In this document: positions 16,948 to 29,331 of the stretch, piece after piece | Numbering within the stretch: the stretch's first letter is position 1 | Layout: every line of letters starts with the position of its first letter | Position numbers and translations under genes: made by a program | NCBI RefSeq assembly: GCF_001952075.1 | Contig: NZ_LXYU01000002.1 | Span: 372,001 to 436,000, forward strand | Source of the DNA: Ditibartonella apis | Lineage (GTDB): Bacteria; Pseudomonadota; Alphaproteobacteria; Rhizobiales; Rhizobiaceae | DNA: 64,000 bases | Direction of reading: 5' to 3' | Notes under the pieces: model-generated | What the model saw: the letters and a program-made list of their open reading frames with translations, nothing else | The model's database searches: none | Told to the model about the DNA's origin: nothing

Positions 16948-18689
16948 ACCTCTTTTGTTTTTTAAAAAGGCAGCACGTCTTCGGGATAGGTACTTTCCTC
17001 ATCTTTCTCTCGAACAACATCAATGCGAAAGCCGATGCCATTGGTGGAGAACTTCCCAAACAAGCCACGAACTGGTCAGCAATTATCATGTTTTTCGTGT
17101 TTGTCGCTCTAACCTTGTGGATTACCAAATGGGCTGCAAACAGAACCCGGTCACGAGCGGACTTCTATACCGCTGGCGGCGGTATAACCGGTTTTCAGAA
17201 CGGTTTGGCTATTGCCGGTGACTTTATGTCTGCCGCTTCCTTTCTTGGAATTTCGGCTATGGTCATGAGCGTCGGTTATGACGGATTGATCTATGCCGTC
17301 GGCTTTCTTGTCGGTTGGCCTATTGTCATGTTTCTTGTGGCGGAAAGATTACGCAACCTCGGTCGCTTCAATTTTGCCGATGTCGCAGGGTTCCGTTTTG
17401 CAACCGCCCCGATACGGATATTCGCTGCCTGCGGGACACTTGCCGTTGTCGCTTTTTATCTGATCGCACAAATGGTCGGTGCCGGCCAGCTTATCAAACT
17501 CCTGTTTGGACTGGATTATCTTTATGCGGTAATTCTTGTCGGTGTTTTAATGATGATTTACGTGCTCTTTGGTGGAATGACAGCCACAACATGGGTGCAG
17601 ATTATCAAAGCCGTATTACTTCTTATCGGCGTCACTTTTATGGCATTCATGATCTTGTTGAAATTTAACTTCAGCTTCGAAAATTTCTTTCAGGCCGCAG
17701 TAAACGTCAAAGCAACATTGTTTGCTCAAAAAAACTCTGTTGACGTCACTTCGCCTGAAGCGATTTCTGCCGGACAATCGATCATGTCTCCCGGTGGTTT
17801 TATAAAGGATCCGGTTTCGGCTATTTCCTTCGGCATGGCATTGATGTTCGGAACCGCCGGACTGCCACATATTCTGATGCGTTTTTTCACTGTCCCGAAT
17901 GCAAAAGAAGCCCGAAAATCTGTTTTGTGGGCAACGATCTGGAACGGATATTTCTATATCGTTATCTTTATCATCGGTTTTGGTGCCATTGCACTTGTTC
18001 TCTCCGATCCGGTACTTTCAGCGCCCCTTTCAAGTGGTGCGGGGGCAGCAAATATGGCCGCGGTTATGGTCGGAAAGGCGGTCGGCGGAAATATGTTCTA
18101 CGGTTTTATTTCTGCTGTGGCTTTTGCGACTATTCTGGCTGTTGTCGCAGGCCTTACTCTTTCCGGTGCAACAGCAATATCCCATGATATTTTCAATATG
18201 GTCTTAAAAAAAGGCACGGCAGCAAGCGACGTCGAACTGCGGATATCACGCATTGCTACGGTCGTCATCGGCATCATTGCCATTCTACTTGGCATTGTTT
18301 TCGAACAGCAGAACGTGGCCTTTATGGTTGCACTTGCTTTTGCTATTGCAGCATCTGCAAACTTTCCTGTTCTGCTGCTTTCCATCCTGTGGAAAAAATG
18401 TACCACACGGGGAGCAGTGATCGGGGGCTTCCTTGGACTCATATCTTCTGTCGGCCTCACAATTGTCTCGCCGGCCGTATGGGTTTCGACATTCGGTTTC
18501 TCACCGGATACGGTGCTCTTCCCCTATACCTCACCTGCCCTCTTCTCGATGATATTGGGCTTTGGCGGTGTATGGTTGTTTTCAATTACCGACAACAGCA
18601 ACCGTGCACAGGAAGACCGCTCCGGCTTTCCTGCCCAACAGATCCGTTCTGAAACCGGCATCGGTGCGTCAGTTGCTTCTGACCATTAA
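16944..18689 (+). CDS. actP: Cation/acetate symporter ActP (SSS family)
   Basis: 581 residues, slightly longer than E. coli ActP (549). A cleavable signal-like N-terminus (ending near NNINAKADA) is followed by about 13 membrane helices of the sodium:solute symporter family. Landmarks: [35 protein letters not shown], the [16 protein letters not shown] segment, [25 protein letters not shown] and [26 protein letters not shown]. It takes up acetate and related short monocarboxylates driven by a cation gradient. Translation is coupled to the upstream DUF485 gene, and a strong terminator follows. Confidence 0.93.
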   Translation: MNLFCFLKRQHVFGIGTFLIFLSNNINAKADAIGGELPKQATNWSAIIMFFVFVALTLWITKWAANRTRSRADFYTAGGGITGFQNGLAIAGDFMSAASFLGISAMVMSVGYDGLIYAVGFLVGWPIVMFLVAERLRNLGRFNFADVAGFRFATAPIRIFAACGTLAVVAFYLIAQMVGAGQLIKLLFGLDYLYAVILVGVLMMIYVLFGGMTATTWVQIIKAVLLLIGVTFMAFMILLKFNFSFENFFQAAVNVKATLFAQKNSVDVTSPEAISAGQSIMSPGGFIKDPVSAISFGMALMFGTAGLPHILMRFFTVPNAKEARKSVLWATIWNGYFYIVIFIIGFGAIALVLSDPVLSAPLSSGAGAANMAAVMVGKAVGGNMFYGFISAVAFATILAVVAGLTLSGATAISHDIFNMVLKKGTAASDVELRISRIATVVIGIIAILLGIVFEQQNVAFMVALAFAIAASANFPVLLLSILWKKCTTRGAVIGGFLGLISSVGLTIVSPAVWVSTFGFSPDTVLFPYTSPALFSMILGFGGVWLFSITDNSNRAQEDRSGFPAQQIRSETGIGASVASDH

Positions 18690-18756
18690 AATGGTTCAGA
18701 TTCAACTGGCTTTTATTAAAAGTTCACTATTTGAAAAGGCATATAATGCTTTGTAA

Positions 18757-18783
18757 AAAAGGCGGTCTCTGACCGCCTTTTTC
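18757..18783 (+). terminator. Intrinsic terminator after actP
   Basis: AAGGCGGTC (18759-18767) pairs with GACCGCCTT (18771-18779) across a TCT loop; T-run on the plus strand and A-run upstream, so it may also act on the convergent MFS gene. Confidence 0.9.
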
Positions 18784-18874
18784 TATCAATATTGGTATTT
18801 GAATTCACCGCCTCCGGTTTTCTTGGCACGTTTCAAGCTGTGACAATAAATATATTGTCGATATTTGTGTGGCC

Positions 18875-20101
18875 TCACGCCTTTTCGTGATGTCGATAAA
18901 GTTTCAGGTTTATGACAACGGCGACGAAAATAACCAAGGCGGTTACAAAAAAGACTGGACGAACGCCGAACCACCCGCCAATAAAACCACCGCAAACAGG
19001 CCCCAGAACCTGCCCAACATATTGGGACGAAACAGAAAGCCCCAAGACAGTTCCCACAGCATCATCCGGTACGATATGACGCAAAATAGCAGTTACACAA
19101 GGAATCAGTCCACCAAGTGCCAGACCGAGCAGAAAGCGCAGTACAACCAACATCCATGCGGATGTCACAAATGCTTGCGGCACGACGAGAATAATAGCTG
19201 CAATCATTGCACAGACTAACACTTTCCAATGCCCGACGCGATCAGCGAGCCGGCCGAGTTGGGTCGCCGATAACGCACTTCCTAATGCTGTCATTGACAT
19301 AACAAGACCTGCCCAGAAAGTTACACTCGCTCCCCCTTTGGACAGAGTATTTACAAAAATTGTTATAATCGGCTCGATTGACAGATTGGCAAATGTTAGA
19401 AGCGCTCCGGTTAGCAACATTGCGCTAACATTGCGGTTAAAGAGACTTAGCGTGAGCATGCCCTTGTTTTTTTTGCGACGCCGGTCAACAAATACCTTAT
19501 GATTTTCACTGATCGCAAATGTCGTAACGATAAAAGTTATAAAAATCAAAATACCGATGGCGACAAAACACGTTCTTATGCCGATATAATCCGGTAAAAT
19601 ACCGCCAATCAAAGGACCAATAAAATTGCCAGCCATAACACCGGACGAAATAACGCCCAGTGCCCATCCGGTTTTATCTTTCGGCGTTTGCGTGGCCGCT
19701 AGAATAGCCGCTCCCGAGGCATAACCTCCGGCGAGTCCTGTCAATAAACGCAATAAAACCAATTGTGAAACGCTGGTAACAAAGCCCATCAATCCGATCG
19801 AAATTGCCATGCCGAAACTTGCACGAACCAACATAAGCTTACGTCCGTAACGGTCGCCCAAACGGCCCCACAAAGGCGCGACAAGAGCTGCAGAAAAAAA
19901 CGTCGCTGCATATGCAATTCCTGACCATTCCGAAATGGCTTTCGGATCACTCACTCCGATTTCTTCAACAAAAAGTGGCAAAAAAGGCAAAAGAACAGTC
20001 ATTCCGACAATCGTCGTAAAGGCACCGAAAGCCGATATGATGAGATTTCGCCGCCAATGAGGCGACAATTCTTCAGTTTGTTCAACCATTTGAACGCCCA
20101 T
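18875..20101 (-). CDS. MFS multidrug efflux transporter, MdtG-like
   Basis: 408 residues with 12 predicted membrane helices. The loop 2-3 motif GRLGDRYGRKLMLVRASFG and its second-half counterpart GRLADRVGHWKVL are typical of drug:H+ antiporters; the motif-C region GVISSGVMAGNFIGPLIGGIL marks an exporter of the DHA1 group. The order of conserved segments recalls E. coli MdtG (YceE), but substrate cannot be read from sequence. It converges on actP, separated by the shared terminator. Alternative start ATG at 20089. Confidence 0.8.
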   Translation of the reverse strand: MGVQMVEQTEELSPHWRRNLIISAFGAFTTIVGMTVLLPFLPLFVEEIGVSDPKAISEWSGIAYAATFFSAALVAPLWGRLGDRYGRKLMLVRASFGMAISIGLMGFVTSVSQLVLLRLLTGLAGGYASGAAILAATQTPKDKTGWALGVISSGVMAGNFIGPLIGGILPDYIGIRTCFVAIGILIFITFIVTTFAISENHKVFVDRRRKKNKGMLTLSLFNRNVSAMLLTGALLTFANLSIEPIITIFVNTLSKGGASVTFWAGLVMSMTALGSALSATQLGRLADRVGHWKVLVCAMIAAIILVVPQAFVTSAWMLVVLRFLLGLALGGLIPCVTAILRHIVPDDAVGTVLGLSVSSQYVGQVLGPVCGGFIGGWFGVRPVFFVTALVIFVAVVINLKLYRHHEKA

Positions 20102-20606
20102 TCAATTTTGTTGTGACGATACTTCTATTGCAACGTTTAAAAGACAGAAACATTAGACATCATAGGGTGAAATCCGCTTCGCCATTTATTTCTATCGTTC
20201 ATCTTCCGTTCACCGGATCCTTTATTTTATCCATTATTTTATCAAAGGCAGCAAAATCAAATTATTTTTTGAGATCAATAGAGGTTTGCCTTTTTACATC
20301 GGACAACAAGTCTTCATGGCTGGCCCCGAAAAGGAACAGGCCATTGCGATTTTTTCCCTTGTTGATAAAAAGGGTTTTCAAAATTGGCAAAACCTCCGGG
20401 AAAGTCATCAACCATAAAACCGGAAAGCCGAAAAAACTGTTTTCCCAAAAAAGGATAGCGTTATTGTTACCTGTTACTGTTTGTCGCCTATAATGAATCG
20501 AGACACTATCAATTATTTTTTAAAATAGCGAATTCAGGAAATGAATAGACGACATTAGCCGATTATATTAGATTACATCGTTTTCTGGAACAAGAGAGCC
20601 CTTTCT
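20102..20606. other. Intergenic region between the MFS gene and the phospholipase D gene
   Basis: 505 nt between divergent genes. An open frame at 20113-20493 (plus) has no ribosome-binding site, no homologue I recognise, and a Lys/Arg/Ser/Leu composition typical of chance translation. Probably promoters for both neighbours. Confidence 0.4.
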
Positions 20607-22178
20607 TTGAATATTCTACATTTAGTCATCGCAATTGTTATCGTGTTTGCGTTAGCCTCTATGCTGGCTGTCTATGCTTACGGACGCTTTGCAAAAAGTG
20701 CGCGCGGCGAACGTTCTTTTGCGCTGAGAATAGGTGGAAAAAGCACAAAAATAGACCAGAAAATCGAAGATTTGGCAAAACGTGAAAACGGGTTGGGTGT
20801 TGAAAAAGACGGGCTGTCACTTTTCATCAGTAATCTTGATGCTTTTGCCGGACGCGCTGTCGGAACCGGACTTGCCGGACGCAGTCTTGATCTTATGTAT
20901 TATATCTGGGATGATGACCTCACGGGTCGCCTTCTTTTGAAAGAGGTGATGGACGCTGCCGATAGAGGCGTTCGCGTCCGTATGTTGCTTGACGATATTA
21001 ATGCACAGGGGCGTGATCCGGCCTATGTTGCGCTTGATAAACATCCGAATATAGAAATACGGATGTTCAATCCCGGACGGGCGCGAAACGGTGGTTTAAG
21101 ACGCGGTCTTGAAATGGTGTTACGTGCATTAACAGTCACCCGCAGAATGCACAACAAAGCTTTTATCATTGACGGGCGCATTGCTTTTGTAGGCGGGCGT
21201 AATATTGCCGACGCCTATTTCGGAGCGGGCAAGGCCTCCAATTTTCGCGATCTTGATTTGATGCTTGTCGGACCTTCTGTCAAAAAAGTGGAAACGATTT
21301 TCGATTCATTCTGGAACAGTGCTGTGGCACTGCCCATCCATGCCTTGGCAGTACCCAAAAAAGCCCGTGATATCAATTATTGGAAAAACAAACTCACCCA
21401 ATTTCACGACTCGGAAAACGCAAAACCTTATCTTGATTATGTCCGCACTCATATGAATTTCGAACATTTCATCAAACCGCAACATAAGCTTTTTCCGGTT
21501 GTTGCGGTTGATGTTGTATCGGATCCCCCCGAAAAAGCTCTTGGGCATAGGCCTGAAAACTGGTTGATGACAGTGTTTTCACCATTAATCGATAGCGCAA
21601 AAACCGAGCTGCAGATTACATCTCCCTATTTTGTTCCCGGAAAAGCGGGAACCGAACGGCTTTGCAAGCTCGTAAAAAATGGTGCCGATGTCCGGATACT
21701 TACAAATTCTCTGGCAGCAACCGATGTTGCAGCAGTCCATGGTGGATATGCGCCTTATCGCAAGCCACTTCTTAAAGGTGGAGCAAAACTTTATGAACTG
21801 AAGCCAGATGGTGGGCCTCATCGCTTGCGCCTGTTTGGTTCCGGTCGTGCGAGTCTTCATACCAAGGCGTTCCTGATCGACGGTAAAACAGCATTTATCG
21901 GTTCTTTCAATTTTGACCCCCGTTCAGCTTCACTTAACACTGAAATGGGAATTCTGTTTGAATGTCCCCCCATATCCGACAGATTGAACAAGCTTTTTGC
22001 TGCAGAAACAACAAAGGAAATGAGCTATCATCTTCATCTTGATAGCAGAAACCGGATTTACTGGGATTTTGTTGAAGGCGCAAAACCATGCCTCACAAAA
22101 CGTGAACCGGAAAGTCGCATATGGCGAAGGGCTTTTGCCAAGCTGATTAGCTGGTTGCCTATCCAATCACAATTGTAA
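20607..22178 (+). CDS. Phospholipase D family protein / ClsC-like cardiolipin synthase
   Basis: 523 residues. One N-terminal membrane segment (about 2-24), then two PLD domains, each with an HKD motif: HNKAFIIDGRIAFVGGRNIADAY (first) and HTKAFLIDGKTAFIGSFNFDPRS (second). The pair of HxKxxxxD motifs forms one active site. The arrangement, and SPYFVPGKAGTERL between them, resembles E. coli ClsC/YmdC, which makes cardiolipin by phosphatidyl transfer. Starts at TTG 20607 behind a weak AGAGAG; an ATG at 20661 lies inside the membrane segment and is less likely. Could instead be a phospholipase D. Confidence 0.82.
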   Translation: MNILHLVIAIVIVFALASMLAVYAYGRFAKSARGERSFALRIGGKSTKIDQKIEDLAKRENGLGVEKDGLSLFISNLDAFAGRAVGTGLAGRSLDLMYYIWDDDLTGRLLLKEVMDAADRGVRVRMLLDDINAQGRDPAYVALDKHPNIEIRMFNPGRARNGGLRRGLEMVLRALTVTRRMHNKAFIIDGRIAFVGGRNIADAYFGAGKASNFRDLDLMLVGPSVKKVETIFDSFWNSAVALPIHALAVPKKARDINYWKNKLTQFHDSENAKPYLDYVRTHMNFEHFIKPQHKLFPVVAVDVVSDPPEKALGHRPENWLMTVFSPLIDSAKTELQITSPYFVPGKAGTERLCKLVKNGADVRILTNSLAATDVAAVHGGYAPYRKPLLKGGAKLYELKPDGGPHRLRLFGSGRASLHTKAFLIDGKTAFIGSFNFDPRSASLNTEMGILFECPPISDRLNKLFAAETTKEMSYHLHLDSRNRIYWDFVEGAKPCLTKREPESRIWRRAFAKLISWLPIQSQL

Positions 22179-24415
<2,237 letters not shown>

Positions 24416-24433
24416 TTGCGGTTTTCGGATTTA

Positions 24434-24471
24434 CCCCCTTGCCTGCCCAAAAAGCAGGCAAGGGGTTTTAT
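24434..24471 (+). terminator. Intrinsic terminator after guaB
   Basis: CCCCTTGCCTGC (24435-24446) pairs perfectly with GCAGGCAAGGGG (24454-24465), then TTTTAT. Confidence 0.92.
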
Positions 24472-25043
24472 AAACAGTTTTGCCACGGAAAACTTGTTGG
24501 CATTTCTATGTCATTGATAGCCGAGATAGCCGGTTTGATAACAAAATGGTCGCCAACTTTATGCGTATTATGGCACCAAATTATTGATCACGAACACGAT
24601 AATCATCCAGTTATGGCAAGCGTACAAGCATCGTCCCTCAAAACATTATTAATTTTATCAGTGAACACACTCTCCATCCTTGAAAGCCAGATCGGGAATT
24701 GGATGAGGATTGCGTCTCGAGGTTCACCTACCGACTGGCAATCACTCTGCAAAACAGTTTTCCGCTTTTACACTTTGAAGTTTCAGCAATGCCGTTTTTT
24801 GCTGAAACCATGGTAAAAATAGCAATCCATATCAATTGATGAACAACAAAGCACCGGGCACGATTTGAATTAGCGGCTCAACAATATTTCACATGGAATT
24901 CCAGTGCGGTCGCTCTTTATCTTCGACAATTGTTACCGGTTTTGCAATTCACAGCCCTTTTGTATCGTGACGCCTCCCTCCATCCAGCTTGACGAAAGGC
25001 GAGCAGAACCATCCTTAATGACAAAACGGTTTCCTGCAATCAA
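24472..25043. other. Intergenic region between guaB terminator and oxyR
   Basis: 572 nt. A frame at 24439-24816 starts inside the guaB terminator and is not credible. A perfect 10-bp inverted repeat, GTTTCAGCAA with TTGCTGAAAC, lies at about 24780-24808 without a T-run. Nothing else recognisable. Confidence 0.4.
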
Positions 25044-25958
25044 TCACATTATAAAATTCCGCGCCTGATCAAGAATTGGCACAGCCAGTGATTTTAAAAG
25101 ATCAGCCAACAACTTGAAGTCTTTGCTCCGGCGTGATCGCCTTCTCCAGAAAAGACAAATATGCCGTTTCGGTGTTTCACCTTCAAAAGCAACAACGCTG
25201 ATATTATCCAAACGGGCTTCCGTTGAAACAGCAATTTGCGGAATGATTGTTATGCCGATGCCATTAGCAACAAGTTGCATCAATGTTGTTAATGAGGATG
25301 CCGTAATGTCGTGACGATATCTTTTTGTCTGGCAGGCCTCAAGGCTTTGGTCCCTCAGGCAATGACCTTCTTCCAAAAGCAACAACTTGCCGGTGTCAAC
25401 ATCGCCTGCACGAACGTTTTTATAAACCGATTGCGGGTCATCACGAGGCAGCGCATAATAAAAATCGTCGTCGAAGAGCAATTCCGACACAAATTCATCT
25501 TCATCAAGCGGTGTTGCAGCAACAACCGCATCAATATGGCCATTGCGCAGCAGCTCAACAAGTCTATCGGTTTTTGCTTCCTGAATTTGCAGCGTAAGAG
25601 AAGGGTACAAATGGCGTACCTTTGGTAATACAGACGGCAATATATAAGGTGCGACGGTCGGAATGATACCAAGTTTGATAGGATAGCTGAGCGGCGATTC
25701 ATGCGCTGCTACAATGTCTCCAAGCACGGTAAGCCGCGCCAGAATATCGTTGATAATCGGAAGAAAGTTACATCCGAGCGGCGTTAATATGATGCGTTTC
25801 GATGTCCTTTCAAAAAGCGGCGAACCGGCTATTTTTTCCATCTCGGCAATTTGTACGGAGAGTGCAGGTTGCGAAATGCCCAATTTTTCGGATGCTTCAC
25901 CAAAATGGCCCGTGCTGGCCAGAATCTGAAAATAACGAAGTTGTCTTACGGTAAACAT
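25044..25958 (-). CDS. oxyR: LysR-family peroxide sensor OxyR
   Basis: 304 residues. N-terminal winged helix-turn-helix (FTVRQLRYFQILASTGHFGEASEKLGISQPALSVQIAEME) and a C-terminal periplasmic-binding-protein-like sensing domain. The redox motif GHCLRDQSLEAC has both cysteines, matching the Cys199/Cys208 pair of E. coli OxyR that forms a disulfide on H2O2 exposure. In rhizobia OxyR controls catalase, and katA is 1.9 kb away here. Divergent from the structured RNA candidate at 26032; the shared 70-nt promoter interval probably carries its operator. Confidence 0.93.
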   Translation of the reverse strand: MFTVRQLRYFQILASTGHFGEASEKLGISQPALSVQIAEMEKIAGSPLFERTSKRIILTPLGCNFLPIINDILARLTVLGDIVAAHESPLSYPIKLGIIPTVAPYILPSVLPKVRHLYPSLTLQIQEAKTDRLVELLRNGHIDAVVAATPLDEDEFVSELLFDDDFYYALPRDDPQSVYKNVRAGDVDTGKLLLLEEGHCLRDQSLEACQTKRYRHDITASSLTTLMQLVANGIGITIIPQIAVSTEARLDNISVVAFEGETPKRHICLFWRRRSRRSKDFKLLADLLKSLAVPILDQARNFIM

Positions 25959-26031
25959 GATAACTTTTTCTTATACAACAAAAAACAAAAAGCAATTGGA
26001 TTTTATTTGATCAATTGAATACGATACCAAG
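25959..26031. promoter_or_regulatory. Divergent promoter/operator region of oxyR and the RNA candidate
   Basis: A plus-strand promoter can be drawn as TTGGAT (25996-26001), 18-nt spacer, TACGAT (26020-26025), giving a start near 26032. The spacer contains the palindromic TTGATCAA within CAATTG-rich sequence, a plausible LysR-type (T-N11-A) binding site. The exact OxyR contacts are inference. Confidence 0.4.
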
Positions 26032-26265
26032 TGTCCTGAAGAAGGACGGGACAGCACCTTGCCGGAGGGTTAGCTGCCCATTACAGAGATTGAGAGCTTG
26101 CTGTTTATTTTTCAACCTGAAATGCTTCAGGGAGGAGATTTAGCGAGCGCTCAATCTGTAACTGTATGGAGCTTTCTTCAGTTTACTTTTCTCTTCGGTC
26201 ATCATGCTAATTCAGATGACCACTTGGAGGCCGAAACATTTCCCCCTATGTTTCGGTCTCTTTGC
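26032..26265 (+). ncRNA. Strongly structured stand-alone RNA divergent from oxyR (OxyS-like position)
   Basis: A series of nested and tandem stems fills the interval: GTCC/GGAC (26033-26047); GGGACAGC (26048-26055) with GCTGCCC (26073-26079); a long arm TTACAGAGATTGAGAGC (26081-26097) with GCGCTCAATCTGTAA (26147-26161), one bulge and one mismatch, enclosing a perfect CCTGAA/TTCAGG hairpin (26116-26131); GGTCATC/GATGACC (26197-26221); and a terminator. No start codon with ribosome-binding site or conserved peptide is visible. A promoter-like sequence lies just upstream and oxyR is divergent. It matches no riboswitch, 6S, tmRNA, RNase P or SRP RNA motif I know. Confidence 0.6.
26228..26262 (+). 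terminator. Intrinsic terminator of the oxyR-divergent RNA
   Basis: AGGCCGAAACAT (26228-26239) pairs with ATGTTTCGGTCT (26248-26259), with one G-T wobble, followed by a short T-rich tail (CTTTGCTTATTT). It faces away from oxyR and is convergent to uspA. Confidence 0.75.
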
Positions 26266-26356
26266 TTATTTAAATTGAGATACTCATCCCAGTCAAAAGA
26301 TTTTCGAAAAATTAAATGTGAAGATGAACTATTGCCTTAAAGTTCCACTTCAAGGC

Positions 26357-27262
26357 TTAATTCCGCTCTATCCAACGATCTTTTTCCAATCCGCTTCCGA
26401 CGATAAGTGTCGGAACTTTCAGCTTTTGTATAAGGCTTCCTGGGATTGAACCATATATCAGGCTCGTTATTTTATCTTTGTTAAAGGCACTCAGAATAAT
26501 CATATCAATATTGTTTTCATCGACAATTCTATTGATATTTTCGGCATCACGGTCATCATCAAGAAGCAACGGCGACACCTGAGTTTTCGCACTCTCGAGC
26601 ACTCTTACCAGCTTTTCAATATCTTCTGATACCGAACTTGAAGCGTATTTTGAACAGGCAAGCACTATAGTTTTACCGGAAAGAAGATGAAAGTGATTGA
26701 AATAATCAGTTATCAGCTTCCATTTGAATTCGCTATCATAGAGAAATAGTGCTTTCTTTATCGGCTTCACATCAATTGTTGCAGCCAATACCGGCACTGG
26801 CGAAGCACGTATAATTGTTTCAAAATTTCCACCTACTTTTGCTACACCTGTTACATTTAATGTTTTTTGCCCTTGCTTGCCGATAACAATCAATGGTGAT
26901 GTTTTTCCATAAAACCTTATCGCGTCAGAAAGGCTATCAAACCGCAAGCGGGTATCAACATCACGCCCGCCACGTTCCTCTATATAGCTTTTCGCGTCTT
27001 CCAACAACGTTTGCCCGAGTTCCTGCATCAACCGAGCATAGGAAGCTGAATGATCATGTATTTTTCCAATGAAATCGGTATAGAACCTGTCATCGATATC
27101 CTTCGCTATATCCGGTGGTATAACTGCGTCGTCCGCCATGTTTTCAAGGACATTCAGCAATCTGATCGGGGCGTCGAATTGTTGGGCAGCCCAAAGAGCA
27201 AGTTCACAAACCGATTTCCAATAAATTGAGGAATCGACCAAAGCTAATATCGGTTCTTTCAT
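26357..27262 (-). CDS. Tandem universal stress protein (UspA family)
   Basis: 301 residues made of two Usp domains (about 1-150 and 155-295). The second domain ends with NNIDMIILSAFNKDKITSLIYGSIPGSLIQKLKVPTLIVG, the typical alpha/beta ATP-binding fold tail (G-2x-G-9x-G type loop is recognisable but imperfect). The first has ILALVDSSIYWKSVCELALWAAQ and SPVPVLAAT. Cytoplasmic stress-response family of uncertain molecular function. It lies between oxyR and katA, divergent from katA and convergent with the structured RNA, consistent with a peroxide or general stress role. Confidence 0.82.
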   Translation of the reverse strand: MKEPILALVDSSIYWKSVCELALWAAQQFDAPIRLLNVLENMADDAVIPPDIAKDIDDRFYTDFIGKIHDHSASYARLMQELGQTLLEDAKSYIEERGGRDVDTRLRFDSLSDAIRFYGKTSPLIVIGKQGQKTLNVTGVAKVGGNFETIIRASPVPVLAATIDVKPIKKALFLYDSEFKWKLITDYFNHFHLLSGKTIVLACSKYASSSVSEDIEKLVRVLESAKTQVSPLLLDDDRDAENINRIVDENNIDMIILSAFNKDKITSLIYGSIPGSLIQKLKVPTLIVGSGLEKDRWIERN

Positions 27263-27813
27263 TCACTTCACCCCGACTCCGATAATAAATATTGATTAAA
27301 TACGATTATATTATATTACATTATATTAACGAATTATTCTAATTAAAAATAACTATATGTATTTTTATAAAAACAACAAAAACAACATGTCATTTATATT
27401 TTATAAAATTATAATTTAAATTAAAGAAAAGGCGAACGTAACAATCGCCACAACTCTTTTTAAAAAAAATCGGGATGTTTATCGAAACGTAAAACTTTAA
27501 TCTACTTTATTAAAAAACATATAGGTGAAAAACCGGGCTTTTCCCGAGCTATAAGGAGGAAATCCATTTTTTAAAACTCCACGTTTTATCAAATTGCTCA
27601 GGCGTCGTGTCAAATCCGTAAAGTGCGTGAAAACGTAATCTTGGTCTGCGAAACGTTTTGTTGAGGATAAAGAAAGAAGCGGTTTTCCGGTTTTTGTTGC
27701 AGAGCTATAATTTAAGCTAATATGATTTTAAACAATTAAAAATTAGAATTAATTTAAACTTGCTCTATCTTATTAAAGTGACCAATTGAAATTGAACAGA
27801 CTTGGAGGCTTTA
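27263..27813. promoter_or_regulatory. Divergent control region of uspA and katA
   Basis: 551 nt, very AT-rich. For katA a promoter can be drawn as TTGCAG (27697-27702), 18-nt spacer, TATGAT (27721-27726), with the inverted repeat AGCT-N8-AGCT (27703-27718) inside the spacer, a possible OxyR or other LysR-type site. A stretch at about 27545-27560 reads AAGGAGG but no start codon follows. TTGGAGG at 27802-27808 is the katA ribosome-binding site. Confidence 0.35.
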
Positions 27814-29271
27814 ATGAGCGAGCGGATTACATTGACAACAACGGCCGGCGCTGCCGTACCAGATAATCAGAACTCCATTACTGCAGGTCCTCGCGGTCCT
27901 GTATTGATGCAAGATTATCAATTATTGGAAAAATTGGCGCATCAAAACCGTGAGCGTATACCGGAACGCACAGTTCATGCGAAAGGTGTTGGCGCACATG
28001 GTGTATTAAAAATCACCGGCGACATTACACGCTATACAAAGGCTGCTGTATTCAAACCCGGCACAGAAACACCCATGCTCGGTCGTTTTTCCACTGTTGC
28101 AGGTGAAAGAGGAGCTGCTGATGCCGAACGCGATGTTCGCGGTTTTGCATTAAAATTCTACACGTCTGAAGGCAACTGGGATCTCGTTGGCAATAATACG
28201 CCGGTATTTTTTGTTCGTGATGCCTATAAGTTTCCAGATTTCATCCATACGCAAAAACGCCATCCGCGAACCAATTTGCGGTCGAACACTGCTCAATGGG
28301 ATTTCTGGTCACTTTCGCCTGAAAGTCTGCATCAGGTAACGATTCTTATGTCGGATCGCGGTTTACCGATCGATACAATGCATATGAATGGTTATGGCTC
28401 CCATACCTATTCCTTGTGGAACGACAAAGGTGAACGCTTCTGGGTTAAATTTCACTTCAAGACGATGCAAGGGCATAAGTTCTATACCAATGCCGAAGCC
28501 AAAGAACTCGTAGGTAAGACCCGTGAAAGCTCTCAGGAAGCACTCTATAATGCCATTGAAAGCGGGAACTTCCCGCGTTGGAAAGTCCAAGTCCAGATTA
28601 TGCCTGAAGCAGACGCGGACAAGACACCTTATAACCCCTTCGATCTGACAAAAGTTTGGCCCCATAAAGATTATCCGCCAATGGATATCGGTATTATGGA
28701 ATTGAACCGTAATCCTGACGATTATTTTGCAGAAATCGAAGAGGCTGCTTTCTCGCCTTCGAACATCGTTCCAGGCATCGGCTATTCGCCTGATAAAATG
28801 TTGCAGGCTCGTATATTCTCTTATGCGGATGCACACCGTTATCGTTTAGGCACCCATTATGAACAAATTCCTGTAAACAAGCCCGTTTGCCCTGTTCATA
28901 ATTACCATCGTGACGGCCAAATGAACACTTATGGCGGCCATTCAACCAATAATGTCGACGCTTATTACGAACCGAATTCCTTCAATGGTCCGGTTGAAGA
29001 TAAATCGGCACAGGAACCGCCGTTAACACTTTCCGGTGATGCTTATCGTTACGATCATCGGGCTGGTAATGACGATTACAGTCAGGTAACGGCACTTTTC
29101 AATCTGTTCGATCAGGATCAGAAAAACCGGTTGTTCTCCAACATTGCCGATGCAATGGAAGGCGTTCCCGATTTCATCATCGAGCGTCAACTTGGACATT
29201 TTGAAAAAGTCCATCCGGATTATGCAGCAGGCGTACGTGCTGCCATAAAACGTAAAAAAGAAAGCAAATAA
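27814..29271 (+). CDS. katA: Monofunctional haem catalase (clade 3, small subunit)
   Basis: 485 residues from ATG 27814 (TTGGAGG six nt upstream). It disproportionates H2O2 in the cytoplasm. Catalytic histidine in [12 protein letters not shown], distal asparagine in [24 protein letters not shown]/haem contacts in [20 protein letters not shown], and the proximal haem tyrosine in [23 protein letters not shown]. Size and motifs place it with the small-subunit, NADPH-binding catalases. oxyR and uspA are upstream; a strong terminator follows. It depends on haem, whose last biosynthetic enzyme is encoded at 3.6 kb. Confidence 0.96.
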   Translation: MSERITLTTTAGAAVPDNQNSITAGPRGPVLMQDYQLLEKLAHQNRERIPERTVHAKGVGAHGVLKITGDITRYTKAAVFKPGTETPMLGRFSTVAGERGAADAERDVRGFALKFYTSEGNWDLVGNNTPVFFVRDAYKFPDFIHTQKRHPRTNLRSNTAQWDFWSLSPESLHQVTILMSDRGLPIDTMHMNGYGSHTYSLWNDKGERFWVKFHFKTMQGHKFYTNAEAKELVGKTRESSQEALYNAIESGNFPRWKVQVQIMPEADADKTPYNPFDLTKVWPHKDYPPMDIGIMELNRNPDDYFAEIEEAAFSPSNIVPGIGYSPDKMLQARIFSYADAHRYRLGTHYEQIPVNKPVCPVHNYHRDGQMNTYGGHSTNNVDAYYEPNSFNGPVEDKSAQEPPLTLSGDAYRYDHRAGNDDYSQVTALFNLFDQDQKNRLFSNIADAMEGVPDFIIERQLGHFEKVHPDYAAGVRAAIKRKKESK

Positions 29272-29285
29272 TTTCTATGCATTGA

Positions 29286-29313
29286 AAAAGCGGGCTTTTG
29301 AGCCCGCTTTTTT
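29286..29313 (+). terminator. Intrinsic terminator after katA
   Basis: AAGCGGGCT (29288-29296) pairs with AGCCCGCTT (29301-29309), TTTG loop, T-run after. Its A-run upstream makes it likely to serve the convergent alcohol dehydrogenase gene as well. Confidence 0.9.
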
Positions 29314-29331
29314 ATAAGTTATCGTACTTGT

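Noticed and set aside
20113-20493. 126-codon open frame between the MFS and phospholipase D genes
   Set aside because: No ribosome-binding site, no recognisable family, and residue composition typical of chance translation of AT-rich DNA.
24439-24816. 125-codon open frame downstream of guaB
   Set aside because: It begins within the guaB terminator stem and shows no protein-like features.
26098-26340. 80-codon open frame inside the oxyR-divergent RNA candidate
   Set aside because: TTG start, no ribosome-binding site, and it crosses the terminator hairpin; the strong pairing is better explained as untranslated RNA.
27540-27585. AAGGAGG followed by possible small gene upstream of katA
   Set aside because: No start codon at a workable distance and no open frame of any length follows.
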